Shown one piece after another: positions 27,197-36,429 of a stretch of DNA of 64,000 bases (the first letter of the stretch is position 1; each line of letters starts with the position of its first letter). A program made the position numbers and the translations under genes. The stretch covers positions 124,001 through 188,000 of the forward strand of contig PBAX01000022.1 in assembly GCA_002716385.1 (NCBI GenBank). Direction: 5' to 3'. This DNA is from Phycisphaerae bacterium. GTDB taxonomy: Bacteria > Planctomycetota > Phycisphaerae > Phycisphaerales > SM1A02. The notes beneath the pieces are model-generated. The model saw only the letters and a list, made by a program, of their open reading frames with translations, had not been told where the DNA came from and ran no database searches.

Positions 27197-28303
27197 TCAC
27201 TCGGAACCAGACGTATCGAGCTGGCCCAGCAGACCCTTCTGCTCACCGTACTGGGCACGAATGTAGTCCCAGGTCCGTGATTCCAGAACACCAAGCATGG
27301 CCACCCCGATCGCCTCCTTGTACTTGCTTCCGGTCGGCAACGCGAACGAAAGTCGTTGGGGGTGGATGTTCCCCTCGGTCACGATCTCGTTCCCCTTGTC
27401 CCACTGCGCCACTTCCCAGAGGATTGGGGATCGATCGGAGACAAACGCTTCGATCTTGGCATCCAGAATGGCATTGAGGCCTTCATTAACCGATTTGTAC
27501 GGCACAACCTGCAAACTGTGGCTTTCCAGCCAGGTCTGGGCATCCGACTTATCGATGGCCCCGATCCTCTTTCCATGAAGATCCGACAACTGGGACATGT
27601 TCTGACCCATTCGACCGACGGTCATGCTGGAGGCGATCGTTCCCGTGAATGCGGCAAGCAGCACGATCGAGATGAAGATCCAGACGAGTGCCAGAAATCT
27701 GCCCAATCCCGTCCGCGGTGCCTTGTCTCCATAGCCGACGGTGCTCATGGTGACCATGGACCACCAGACACCACTGCCGAACCCATGGACCATCTGACCC
27801 CCGAAGTGATCCTTGTTGGTCTTTCGCTCCGCCCACCACATGATCAGACCGAAGAAGATCGTGATGACGAGCAGTGAGAAGGTGAGCTGTATGAATGCTC
27901 GATCCCCGACATGCGAGATGACGTCGAGCAGTGTGTGAACAGGTTCGCGTTCCGAGGCGATGGCCAGTCCGGATTGCAGATAGGAAGGCGTGAAGTCCAT
28001 AACCTTTTCACGATCCGAAGTTCGAGCAAGCGGTGCCACCGCAATATCGATCTCTCCCGTGGTGACTCTCTCCAGAAGATCCGGAAGATCCATGATCTCA
28101 TACGACCATTTCCAACCGAGCTTGTTGGCGGCCATCTCCCACAGTTCGATCGATATGCCATTCAGTTCCTTGGCGGATTGAATCGTGAATGGCGGCTCCA
28201 GGAACACCCCCACCTTGAGATGCGGAATCGGCGCATTGTCGTCCTCGGCATGAACAGGCCAGGCGACCAGAGCAAGGATCAGGGCAATCATGAAGCGAAT
28301 CAT
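27197..28303 (-). CDS. Prokaryotic glutamate-receptor-type potassium channel (GluR0-like)
   Basis: Inner-membrane ligand-gated ion channel of 368 residues. A signal peptide (MIRFMIALILALVAWPVHA) is followed by a periplasmic binding-protein lobe (~25-125, with the ligand-carboxylate Arg in LARTSDREK). Then come a membrane helix (~140-158), a pore loop with the potassium selectivity filter TVGYGD (188-193), a second helix (~202-226), and the second binding lobe that closes the clamshell. This order is that of GluR0: an amino-acid-binding domain split by an inverted KcsA-like pore. The frame is open to 28366, but CGGAG before the ATG at 28303 and the signal peptide fix the start. It is 17 bases after the cupredoxin protein gene and therefore probably in its operon. 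Confidence 0.88.
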   Translation of the reverse strand: MIRFMIALILALVAWPVHAEDDNAPIPHLKVGVFLEPPFTIQSAKELNGISIELWEMAANKLGWKWSYEIMDLPDLLERVTTGEIDIAVAPLARTSDREKVMDFTPSYLQSGLAIASEREPVHTLLDVISHVGDRAFIQLTFSLLVITIFFGLIMWWAERKTNKDHFGGQMVHGFGSGVWWSMVTMSTVGYGDKAPRTGLGRFLALVWIFISIVLLAAFTGTIASSMTVGRMGQNMSQLSDLHGKRIGAIDKSDAQTWLESHSLQVVPYKSVNEGLNAILDAKIEAFVSDRSPILWEVAQWDKGNEIVTEGNIHPQRLSFALPTGSKYKEAIGVAMLGVLESRTWDYIRAQYGEQKGLLGQLDTSGSE

Positions 28304-28320
28304 TCGAGAACTCCGGAGGG

Positions 28321-31300
28321 CTATTTCCGTTTTCTGACCGTCATCACACCGTTCATCATCGGCCAATGGCCGGGAAAAGTACAGACATATGGATATCTGC
28401 CAGGACGTTCTGGAGCCATGAACAGCAGTTCATCCACCTCTCCCGGCTCCACCATCGCCATCACATGCAGAATCTCCTTCATGTCCGGCACATAGTTGAG
28501 CTTGACCGCATCTGGACCCGTGCCCATGTTGTCTGCGGCAATTCCCACCCTCCGCATTGAACCCGGTCGACATATGAGTAGGTTGTGCGGCATGGAGTCC
28601 TTGTTGGCAAGCCTCAGCCTGACCGGTTCCCCCGCTGAAACCTGGATCTTCTTCTTGTCGTAGATCATCCGATCAGGAATCGTCTCGAGTTCGATCTCCC
28701 GAATACGCCATCTGTCGTCGTCCTCAGTCCAATATTCGGAATCGATAGACTGCATCGCCTCGACAGCCAGAAGCCTGAGCAACGGATCATTCGAGGAGTC
28801 GACGCACCCTCGCATGATTTCCATCGAATCCTTGGAACGTGATGAAATACCGCACATCGCGTTCAAGGCTGATTCGACAAGAACCGGGTCCCATGAACGG
28901 CCAATCTCAATCTGACTCGTGAACTGTGGTGCGGGAAGATCATCCTGCGCATAGACGATCTCCCGATCATCATCGAGAATCTCTATTCGATAACCATCAA
29001 GCCTCTGGTCAAAGGGCCTCTCAGATCGTCCCGAGACTCGAATGCCGTCGATGGGGTGCATACCTTCGAGGTCGACCTCCCAGAATGGCGATTCACCGCC
29101 TTCACGCGTGTGAGTAGAGGTTCCTGCCGAAAAGATGCCATTGGCATCTCCGTCAACTGCAAGTGACGCATCGCCACCCCACACCGTACTCGACTGACGA
29201 CAAGGCTTGTCGATCGCGATGTTCAGTCCGTCACTGATGACTTCGACCTCGGCCAGCGTGATCGTGCCGGAGTTGGGAAGCGAAATGCGGACATGCCTGC
29301 CCTGCACTTCTTCTATCGAATGGGATTCCAAGGGCAATTGCAGCCTTGCCGTATGCCAGGCCTTTTCCACAACCGGATTCAGTTCGTCGCGGCCCTGCAG
29401 CAGCGAGATCGATCCCAGCAACTCCGAACAGGATCTTCTTGGATCCCGACTCTGCTCGGCAATACGCCATGTATCGATGAAATCAAGATCGTCCATTGCA
29501 AGACATGCCCAGGCCGCTTGTCGAAGGCTACTGTCCAGCTCAGGGGTCACCGCCATCTCAAGCAGTCGATCACGTTCCGATGAGATTGCTTCGGGGGATG
29601 AGGCCATGATCATCCTGATGACATCGTTCAAGGCGTCCTCGTCAGGATCGAGATCCGAAGCGACATTCAACAACTGTTCGATCCTGGTTCGTGACGCCTG
29701 TTCCGCCTGCCATCGAATGGCCGCCTCCCTCTCGGTTTCGGGGAGACCAATTCGTCTCATTCTCTCGCGAGCGACGAAATGATCCATTTCCAACTCGAGC
29801 AGATCGGAATCCGGCATCTGCTTCAATTGCCAGGCGATCGTGCCTTCTCCCATCGGCGTCCCCCATGGACGAAGTGCCGTCAGTGTCCGGTTGAAAGCAG
29901 TCTCGAAGTCGGCATCCATTGGCTGACTGGTCGCCAGCCCCACCAGTTCCGCCGATCTGATGTCGGGAAGATGGCCAAGTGCGACCACTGTTTCCAACCG
30001 CATGCCTTGATGAGGATCGAGGACGCCACGCTCAAGATGGGGCCATGGATCGTCGATGTCGTTTAGCCACCATCTCAATGCCCGCATACCGGCCATGCGA
30101 GCATTCGGATTCTCCGAACTGAGCACTCTCTCAAGCAAGGATTCATCGACATGGTTCAAGCCCTGATGAATCCACAAGGCTTCAACCAGATGATGTTCAT
30201 ATTCCGGATCGTCTTCATCAAGCCCTTCCAACCATTGCGCCAAGGCTGGAAGCACGAGTTTTGGATCCCCCTCTTGAAGAGCTCGTCGAGCCAGCGAACG
30301 TGTCCTGTTCTCATAAGCCTTGAGACATTCCAGCAGTTGATTGACCGGTGCATCGGCGATGAACGGAGGCTTTGAGAGCGGTCTGGATGGATAGGTGATC
30401 CGCCATACGCGGCCATGATCATGGTCCCGCCTTGGATCCCGAACATTGAACTGCATGTGACCCACGATCGGATTCGCCCAATCCAGTACGTAGAAGGCGC
30501 CATCGGGGCCGATCTCCATGCTGACTGGACGAAAACTCGTGTCCGTCGACTGCAGAAGTTCCATCTCTTCGGCTTCGGTGATCCAACCTGAACCATTCTC
30601 CTCGAGGTCATACCAGCGAAGACCGTGATAACCGATGCACTGGCTCGTGACGAACCGCCCCTGTACCTCCTCGGGAAGATGAGCGGAACGGATGAACTCG
30701 CTGCCAGCCGAAGGCCTTCGTCCACCAGGTGTGAATGAACGGATGTTTCTGTATGGCCCTTGCCCCTTTATGTCGTCGGGATAGGTGTGGGCACCCATCA
30801 GATGGGTCATCTTGTAGTTGTATCCATTCGAGGCGTCAGAGATGACGCTCTGGCCCCATCGATCGATCGCGTGGCCCCATGGATTCGCGAATGGGAAGCT
30901 GACCACGATGTCGACCTGCTCCATGTCGGGCTTGTAACGGATGACGCCGCCATGCTGAACCCTTCTGGGTCCCCAGGGTGTCTCGATCTGGGTGTGATGG
31001 AATGTCCCCTCGTTGAGGTAGATCGCCCCATCAGGTCCCCAGGTCAATGCCGACATCGAATGATGGCTGTCCTCCGATCCGAATCCATGCAGCACGATGG
31101 TCCGTTCATCGGCAACGAGATCACCATCGATATCGCGAACATGGAGAAGGTTCGGCTGTGATACGACATAGGCCCCGTCTCCAGTCAGAACGAATCCCGT
31201 AGGGATGTAGAGTCCGTCGGCAAAGACGGTACTTCTGTCAGCGACACCATCGCCATCGGTGTCCTCCAGAACGAGAAGCTTGTCGTCCGGCGCATCGCCG

Positions 31301-31557
31301 GGAATCAAGTGCGGATAGGTCGGGGACACCGCGACCCACAATCGGCCACTGGCATCGAAGGTCATGGCGATTGGATTCGCCAGTTCAGGAAACATCTCCT
31401 CGGAGGCGAAGCAGTTTATTTCATAACCATCGGGAAGAATGAATGAATTCAACGCATCGGACGGCGAAGGAACAGGGCGATCCGCAGGTTGTGTGGCGGG
31501 CTCGTTGATCAGGACGATCGACAGAAGGGCTATCCAGAATGAAACAACAGGCATCAT
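28321..31557 (-). CDS. Propeller-HEAT-discoidin protein with azurin-like copper domain
   Basis: Secreted 1078-residue multidomain redox protein. After a signal peptide comes a PVC-type (membrane-bound dehydrogenase-like) beta-propeller at ~40-395, with metal-binding loops such as EDTDGDGVADRS. Next are HEAT-like helical repeats at ~400-690, a discoidin/F5-8C-like carbohydrate-binding module at ~755-885 (DKPCRQSSTVWGG) and a C-terminal cupredoxin at ~960-1078. The copper ligands match azurin: His in SMPHNLLI, Cys1059 and His1064 in CTFPGHWPMMNG, and Met1068. No CxxCH heme site is present. It overlaps the SGNH gene by 4 bases (ATGA). I expect a periplasmic or cell-surface sugar-related oxidoreductase that passes electrons through copper. 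The substrate is unknown. Confidence 0.87.
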   Translation of the reverse strand: MMPVVSFWIALLSIVLINEPATQPADRPVPSPSDALNSFILPDGYEINCFASEEMFPELANPIAMTFDASGRLWVAVSPTYPHLIPGDAPDDKLLVLEDTDGDGVADRSTVFADGLYIPTGFVLTGDGAYVVSQPNLLHVRDIDGDLVADERTIVLHGFGSEDSHHSMSALTWGPDGAIYLNEGTFHHTQIETPWGPRRVQHGGVIRYKPDMEQVDIVVSFPFANPWGHAIDRWGQSVISDASNGYNYKMTHLMGAHTYPDDIKGQGPYRNIRSFTPGGRRPSAGSEFIRSAHLPEEVQGRFVTSQCIGYHGLRWYDLEENGSGWITEAEEMELLQSTDTSFRPVSMEIGPDGAFYVLDWANPIVGHMQFNVRDPRRDHDHGRVWRITYPSRPLSKPPFIADAPVNQLLECLKAYENRTRSLARRALQEGDPKLVLPALAQWLEGLDEDDPEYEHHLVEALWIHQGLNHVDESLLERVLSSENPNARMAGMRALRWWLNDIDDPWPHLERGVLDPHQGMRLETVVALGHLPDIRSAELVGLATSQPMDADFETAFNRTLTALRPWGTPMGEGTIAWQLKQMPDSDLLELEMDHFVARERMRRIGLPETEREAAIRWQAEQASRTRIEQLLNVASDLDPDEDALNDVIRMIMASSPEAISSERDRLLEMAVTPELDSSLRQAAWACLAMDDLDFIDTWRIAEQSRDPRRSCSELLGSISLLQGRDELNPVVEKAWHTARLQLPLESHSIEEVQGRHVRISLPNSGTITLAEVEVISDGLNIAIDKPCRQSSTVWGGDASLAVDGDANGIFSAGTSTHTREGGESPFWEVDLEGMHPIDGIRVSGRSERPFDQRLDGYRIEILDDDREIVYAQDDLPAPQFTSQIEIGRSWDPVLVESALNAMCGISSRSKDSMEIMRGCVDSSNDPLLRLLAVEAMQSIDSEYWTEDDDRWRIREIELETIPDRMIYDKKKIQVSAGEPVRLRLANKDSMPHNLLICRPGSMRRVGIAADNMGTGPDAVKLNYVPDMKEILHVMAMVEPGEVDELLFMAPERPGRYPYVCTFPGHWPMMNGVMTVRKRK

Positions 31558-32507
31558 CGGTATCCCACCTCGATCGACAGACAGCCCGCTTCGCCCGGAG
31601 GCAGACTCCAGACCTGCTTCTCAGCCTGTTCGATCAAGTCGTCCAGTCTCTTCATTTCCTCGGGAAAGTTCTCGGAACCGAAGGGTTCATGTCGACGACC
31701 GTATACATACTCCGTGTTAACCGGTCGCCATCTCTGGAAGAAGAGACGGTTCTTTCGGAGTACTGCCTGTCTCAATGCCTCATGATCCGACGCCGAGTCA
31801 ACATCCACGGCATCCTGAGATGGAATCGATACATTCATCGCGGCAAGCATCTCGCAGGTGATGAAGCGGTACCCGCTTTCATTCATATGGATTCCATTGA
31901 TCGTCAGTGGTTCATCGCTAATCTTCATGGCATCACGAGTCGGTTCAAACAGATCTATGAAGATGGCCCCCTTCTTACGCGCCGATTGCCTCATGACCTG
32001 CACATACCGATCCAGAACGAAGTTGTGATCCTCGCCATCGGGGAGCGGGGATCCGAGATCCTCGTGGGCAATCGGCGAAACCAGGATGATTCTCGGCGGC
32101 GTCTCGCCGTTGTAGCTGGCGGCCAGCTGCTCATCGAGCCAGGCTTCGAGATCGCGTTGGAAGGCAGCAAGGCCCTCGTATCCAGAAAATGATTCATTCA
32201 TCCCGAAACATGCGATGAGTACATCCGTATCATGGCGGCTCAGCCATTCCTTCATTCCGAGAAACTTGTACGGACGCGGCTGCAGAGCGACTTCGTCGCC
32301 ACTCCACCCGAAGTTCCTCACGCTCAGATCATGGGAAGGGAAGGCCGCATGCAACGCGGATTCGAACTGGCCATCCAGCTGCATCCGCTCCGCGAAGGTA
32401 TTGCCCACGATTGATATGCGGTCACCCGGCCTGATGGGTGATTCCTCTGATACGCCGGCTGAGGTCAGGCAGAACGTGCAGACATGGAGAATGCTTGTGA
32501 GGAACAT
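31554..32507 (-). CDS. Secreted SGNH/GDSL-type hydrolase
   Basis: Exported esterase-like protein of 317 residues with a signal peptide (MFLTSILHVCTFCLTSAGVS). The SGNH blocks are present in modified form: RISIVGNTFAERMQ replaces the usual GDS block, NFGWSGDE gives block II, ACFGMNES block III and NGIHMNESGY block V, with its His. The catalytic Ser of block I appears replaced by Asn/Thr (GNT), as in many planctomycete members, so the catalytic mechanism is uncertain. Carbohydrate deacetylation would fit its place between two propeller proteins. It overlaps the following gene by 4 bases and has its own TATTCT element 6 bases before the ATG. Confidence 0.8.
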   Translation of the reverse strand: MFLTSILHVCTFCLTSAGVSEESPIRPGDRISIVGNTFAERMQLDGQFESALHAAFPSHDLSVRNFGWSGDEVALQPRPYKFLGMKEWLSRHDTDVLIACFGMNESFSGYEGLAAFQRDLEAWLDEQLAASYNGETPPRIILVSPIAHEDLGSPLPDGEDHNFVLDRYVQVMRQSARKKGAIFIDLFEPTRDAMKISDEPLTINGIHMNESGYRFITCEMLAAMNVSIPSQDAVDVDSASDHEALRQAVLRKNRLFFQRWRPVNTEYVYGRRHEPFGSENFPEEMKRLDDLIEQAEKQVWSLPPGEAGCLSIEVGYR

Positions 32508-32519
32508 CCATCGAGAATA
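32508..32519 (-). promoter_or_regulatory. Candidate -10 element (TATTCT) of SGNH hydrolase gene
   Basis: On the minus strand TATTCT (32514-32519) ends 6 bases before the ATG at 32507, with no Shine-Dalgarno sequence. It lies in the 39-base gap after the cytochrome-propeller gene, so it could add a leaderless internal transcript. Confidence 0.4.
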
Positions 32520-32546
32520 CCAACCCGAAGAACGATCCGCACCGAT

Positions 32547-35500
32547 TCAATTCGGAGTGTCACGGAGTGTCTGGAGGTAGGCCACGACATCCCGCATCTG
32601 CATGGGATCCAGATGCGGTGTCACCGCAGGCATGGCAGAGGCATCTCCGAATCCATCAGCGATCTCGGCCCCGGGATCAAGGAGTGAATTCAGCAACTGT
32701 GCGGAATCGAGTCGACCGCCGACATCCGTCAGATCAGGGCCGGCCACACCACCATTGCCGTTGATCTGATGGCATCTCAGACAGGTCGCCCCCGAGTCGT
32801 AGAAGACGATGTCGCGACCATTCGATGGATTACCGCCGTCGATGGCGAGTGTGTAGGCGCGAGGATGGCCATCCTCTCCCGGAAGATCCCACCACTCAAC
32901 CAAGGAATCGAGCTTCGGATCTTCGCGATTCCTCGACGACTCGAGCAGATCCATCGCCAGTGCTGGATCCTGCTCTTGCAGCAGTTCGAGGCGATCTCGG
33001 AGTATTGCTAGAACCCGCCGATCTTCCATGAATCCCATTCCCCGGATGGCCGACTGTCGATCGCTTGTGGATGTTGATTCCAGAGCGGTCACGAGCCAGT
33101 CATGGGCTTCGTCCATTTGCCAGATGCCCGCCAGTTCCAATCCTCTTGATCGCAATCCCTGATCTTCGGCCATGACCGCCCTGTGAATCGCATCGAATCG
33201 TGTTGCTGGATCCTTGACCAGAAACTCCAATGCGGAGATGCGTTGATCAACTGCATTCGCATCGTCTGCCAACTGTTCCTCCAGCAAAGAGGCGTCGAGT
33301 GGGATTCCATGTTCAGACGCGATTTCCCGAGCTGGTATCGCGACAATGTCATCCGAGGCGCTCATCGGGGGAAGTACAGCGGACATGACCTCCCTCCATC
33401 CTTCGACATCTCGTTTGCCCGCTGGACGATATCGCCCCTGAACACGATCGCGAGGTGATGGGTCCGGCCAAGACGCAAGGATGCCCATGGCCTCACGCCG
33501 AAGCACTTCGGGCTGGTCTTCAGCGAGCGCGAATCTCGCCATATCACGCGCTCGTTCCGGCTCTCCAAGACGCGAGGCCGCCGAAAGACATCTTCTTGCC
33601 ACCGCCTTGTATGTTCGGCTGCTCCGGTCGCTTTCCTGAGAAGTGATGAGCACAGGCAGCAAATCGGCAAGTGCAGGATCGCCCGCTTCAATCGGAACAT
33701 CATGTATGGCCCGAGCTGCTTCGGCGGCAACCTCATCATCCTGATCTCGCAGGAGAATCGCAACGCCGGGATCATGGAGTCTTCTCAAGGCAAGCACAGC
33801 AGCCAGACGAACCTGCGGCTGTGGATCAGCCAACAGCTCGAGCAACCTCGGCCGATCATCGATCATGGAGAGTCCCATGACACCGGCATGCCTGAGCCAG
33901 GGATCCTCATCGCCATTCATCGCGATCATCTCGACGATGCCATCATGGGATCCGCTGTCTCCGATCTTCCCAAGCGCAATGGCCGCCTCGAATATCACAC
34001 GGGGCATTTCATCGAAGAGCATCGCCTGAATGTCCTCCAGAGCCGCCGCATACGCCGCGTCTCCCAGTACACGGATCACCTGTGCGCGAACCTCTGGATC
34101 GTCATCCCAGATCAGATCCTGAAGGGATGCGATCACTCGCAATTCATCCCGCATGGTTTCGGCATTTCCAGATCTTCGATCGATGATGCCGAGTGCCCAG
34201 ATCGCGTGAATGCGAGCCATCTGGTCCACTTCCGGATCCAGTGCCACCAGTTCAAGTCGTTCCGAGTCACCTCGTCTCGCAAGTTCGAATTGGGACTGCT
34301 GTCGCACTCGTTGATTCGCATGCGAAAGCAGATCGATCAGATCAGCCACGCCCATGGTCGAGAAATCGGATGTCAGTATGGCCTCGACGGATCGATTCTG
34401 ATCCTGACGTGATGGATCTGAAATCTTCAGAATCCGTCCGGTGTTCGTGCTGTACCAGCCCTCGACCCAGTCCGAGATGATCATCGAACCCTGCACGTCG
34501 AAATCGACATCCGTGCACAGAACCCCCTTCACGAAATCATGCACATCCTCGACCTTAAACCCGGCCCCATCCGGAACCATCTTCATCGAGATGATTCCGC
34601 TGTGCTCGGGACTGCCCAGGAAGTTGCACATGAAGAAATGATCTTCATAGCGATCGGACAGGCCCGTGCCCGGATAGAACACGAATCCCGAAGGACCCGA
34701 ACCCACATGCTCCAGCGGTGGCAATGCCCAGGCAGGCCGCCCCTCGTGGCGAGTCTCCCAGATGCCTTCCTGAATCCACGGGCCTCGATTGTTGTCTCCA
34801 TCGAGAGTCTGGTAGTTCATCTCCCATCCCGTCTCACCACCTTCGGCGCAATAGGTCATGCGTGCCTTATCTCCACCATCGGAATTGTTGTCTCCAGTGA
34901 ACAGGTAGCCGAAGCGATCGAATGCAAGTTCCTGCGGATTGCGCAGTCCGGTATGGAACACCTCGAGGTCGCTGCCGTCGGCTTCGCACCGGAAGACCGC
35001 TCCGGAATGCGGGTCTGCAAGAACAGTTCCATCGGGACGTTCGACGTGGTATCCACGATCGCCTATCGACCAGTAGATTCGACCATCCGGTCCCCAGACC
35101 AGCCCATGCATGTCATGCCCACGCAATGCATCGCGTACGCCGAATCCCGAATACATGGATTCACGCGTATCGGCCTGGAGATCGCCGTCCACATCCCTAA
35201 GTCGCCATAGATTGGGGATACAGGTGTACCAGAGTTCATCGCCATTGATGAGCAAGCCCGCACCGGTTCCATCGAGTGTTTCATTGAATCCATCGGCGAC
35301 TATGACCGAAGTGTCCGCACGACCATCCTCATCCGTATCCACAAGACAGCGAATACGGTCCTCCTTCTCGGTATACCAGTCCATGCCGTTCTCTCGCTTG
35401 TGCGCCCATTTACGGTACTTGGCGAGTCGATCCTCGATTCGAACAGCAGCAAGATCATCAATCAACCAGTATGGCTGTGAGCGGTTGTCTTCGACGCCCT

Positions 35501-35693
35501 GTTCCTGACGAAAGGTCTCCGCCACGTAAATCCGGCCATCTGCATCAGCGTAGATGGCGACCGGATCCTCGACCAATGGCGACTCCGCCCAGACTTGAAC
35601 GGCAAGGCCTTCGTCGAGTTGGATCTTCTCGGATGAAGTCGGGTCGGGCTGAACAGCTATGACAAGTAGAAAAAGCCATTTGCAAATTGTCAT
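32547..35693 (-). CDS. Propeller-HEAT-cytochrome c protein (PVC-type heme-binding)
   Basis: Secreted 1048-residue protein of the large planctomycete propeller/HEAT/cytochrome family. After a short signal peptide (MTICKWLFLLVIAV) comes a beta-propeller (~25-430; DPVAIYADADGRIYVAETFR, VDTDEDGRADT). HEAT repeats follow at ~440-960 (the DDDPEVRAQVIRVLGDAAY type), and a C-terminal cytochrome c domain has the heme site CLRCH (Cys971) and a probable Met ligand in GDASAMPAV. It probably acts as a periplasmic dehydrogenase or electron carrier in sugar breakdown. A GTG in frame at 35717 is possible, but GGAGAGAG before the ATG at 35693 and the signal peptide favour the latter. It is the first gene of a four-gene operon (SGNH, cupredoxin protein, channel downstream). 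Confidence 0.9.
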   Translation of the reverse strand: MTICKWLFLLVIAVQPDPTSSEKIQLDEGLAVQVWAESPLVEDPVAIYADADGRIYVAETFRQEQGVEDNRSQPYWLIDDLAAVRIEDRLAKYRKWAHKRENGMDWYTEKEDRIRCLVDTDEDGRADTSVIVADGFNETLDGTGAGLLINGDELWYTCIPNLWRLRDVDGDLQADTRESMYSGFGVRDALRGHDMHGLVWGPDGRIYWSIGDRGYHVERPDGTVLADPHSGAVFRCEADGSDLEVFHTGLRNPQELAFDRFGYLFTGDNNSDGGDKARMTYCAEGGETGWEMNYQTLDGDNNRGPWIQEGIWETRHEGRPAWALPPLEHVGSGPSGFVFYPGTGLSDRYEDHFFMCNFLGSPEHSGIISMKMVPDGAGFKVEDVHDFVKGVLCTDVDFDVQGSMIISDWVEGWYSTNTGRILKISDPSRQDQNRSVEAILTSDFSTMGVADLIDLLSHANQRVRQQSQFELARRGDSERLELVALDPEVDQMARIHAIWALGIIDRRSGNAETMRDELRVIASLQDLIWDDDPEVRAQVIRVLGDAAYAAALEDIQAMLFDEMPRVIFEAAIALGKIGDSGSHDGIVEMIAMNGDEDPWLRHAGVMGLSMIDDRPRLLELLADPQPQVRLAAVLALRRLHDPGVAILLRDQDDEVAAEAARAIHDVPIEAGDPALADLLPVLITSQESDRSSRTYKAVARRCLSAASRLGEPERARDMARFALAEDQPEVLRREAMGILASWPDPSPRDRVQGRYRPAGKRDVEGWREVMSAVLPPMSASDDIVAIPAREIASEHGIPLDASLLEEQLADDANAVDQRISALEFLVKDPATRFDAIHRAVMAEDQGLRSRGLELAGIWQMDEAHDWLVTALESTSTSDRQSAIRGMGFMEDRRVLAILRDRLELLQEQDPALAMDLLESSRNREDPKLDSLVEWWDLPGEDGHPRAYTLAIDGGNPSNGRDIVFYDSGATCLRCHQINGNGGVAGPDLTDVGGRLDSAQLLNSLLDPGAEIADGFGDASAMPAVTPHLDPMQMRDVVAYLQTLRDTPN

Positions 35694-35718
35694 GGTGCAC
35701 TCTCTCCGGTCTGGCACC

Positions 35719-35724
35719 AGTGTA
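35719..35724 (-). promoter_or_regulatory. Candidate -10 (TACACT) of the propeller-cytochrome operon
   Basis: TACACT on the minus strand lies 25 bases upstream of the ATG at 35693. With a start near 35711 the leader is ~18 bases and includes GGAGAGAG. A weak TTCGAA lies 17 bases further upstream. Confidence 0.45.
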
Positions 35725-36008
35725 ACTTCAAATCACCCGGCTTCGAACTGCTATGCAAGCACCATGAGAGCGGCCTTGGCCACGGAACCCATGTGACCAC
35801 GGTCCGAAGGATTTCTTCTGAACCGCAAGCATGGTGGCGATTTGACTGACCTCGTCGTCGAATTCAAGGTCAGCTGAATCGACTATCGACTGGTTCTCGG
35901 ACGATTGAGCCGCACATCATGCGCTGCATCGCGTGCGATGAGTGTTCTTTCAAGCAATTGATCTTTCTGTCCGAAAAGGTATGTACCAAACACACCAATG
36001 GATATCAG
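35725..36008. other. Intergenic region between divergent genes
   Basis: About 280 bases between the propeller-cytochrome operon and the small membrane protein gene. Apart from the minus-strand promoter region I see no RNA gene, terminator or strong repeat. The membrane-protein frame stays open back to an ATG at 35919, but the residues encoded there look non-coding (Cys-rich, no family). Confidence 0.5.
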
Positions 36009-36410
36009 ATGACCACATCAGATCGCCCCGCGCTTGTGCGATGCACCATCCTTCTTTCGGCAATGACATGGATTCTGCCAGGATCGGTCCTGCTCATTGT
36101 CTACTCCCTTCTCATGGACATGAACCATGTGCTTTCAGGCAAGCTCGGCAGCATTCCACTTGAAGATGTGACTATTCAAATGCGAATCTCATCACTTCAG
36201 CAGGGACATGGCCTGAGCATGTTTGCAGTGGCATTCGGAGTCTTTGCTGTATTCGCCATTGGAATACTTCTTGCTTCAATAAGCCTGTGGACCGGTAAGC
36301 AGGCCATGAGACTCGGCGCAACGGACCTCACGCTGCTGACCGCGGTGATTGGATCGGCGATCTACCTTGGTGGAACACTGATGATTCTAGTCGGTGCCAT
36401 CATTGGCTGA
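36009..36410 (+). CDS. Small three-helix membrane protein, unknown function
   Basis: 133 residues with three hydrophobic segments: ~13-36 (LLSAMTWILPGSVLLIVYSL), ~66-90 (MFAVAFGVFAVFAIGILLAS) and ~105-132 (LTAVIGSAIYLGGTLMILVG). Short polar loops join them, so it is an inner-membrane protein. I do not recognise a family. An upstream in-frame ATG at 35919 would add 30 residues without membrane character, so I start at 36009 (MTTSDRPALVR), although no Shine-Dalgarno sequence supports either. It converges with the OprB-like porin gene (19 bases between stops). Confidence 0.55.
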   Translation: MTTSDRPALVRCTILLSAMTWILPGSVLLIVYSLLMDMNHVLSGKLGSIPLEDVTIQMRISSLQQGHGLSMFAVAFGVFAVFAIGILLASISLWTGKQAMRLGATDLTLLTAVIGSAIYLGGTLMILVGAIIG

Positions 36411-36429
36411 AGTCCGGATCACATGGGTA

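Noticed and set aside
27046-27477. 143-codon plus-strand frame across the porin-channel gap
   Set aside because: Its second half is opposite the channel gene and its product is a low-complexity Arg/Ser/Pro string without motifs.
35757-35918. Possible tRNA or small RNA in the gap before the small membrane protein
   Set aside because: No cloverleaf, CCA end or terminator hairpin could be drawn from the sequence.
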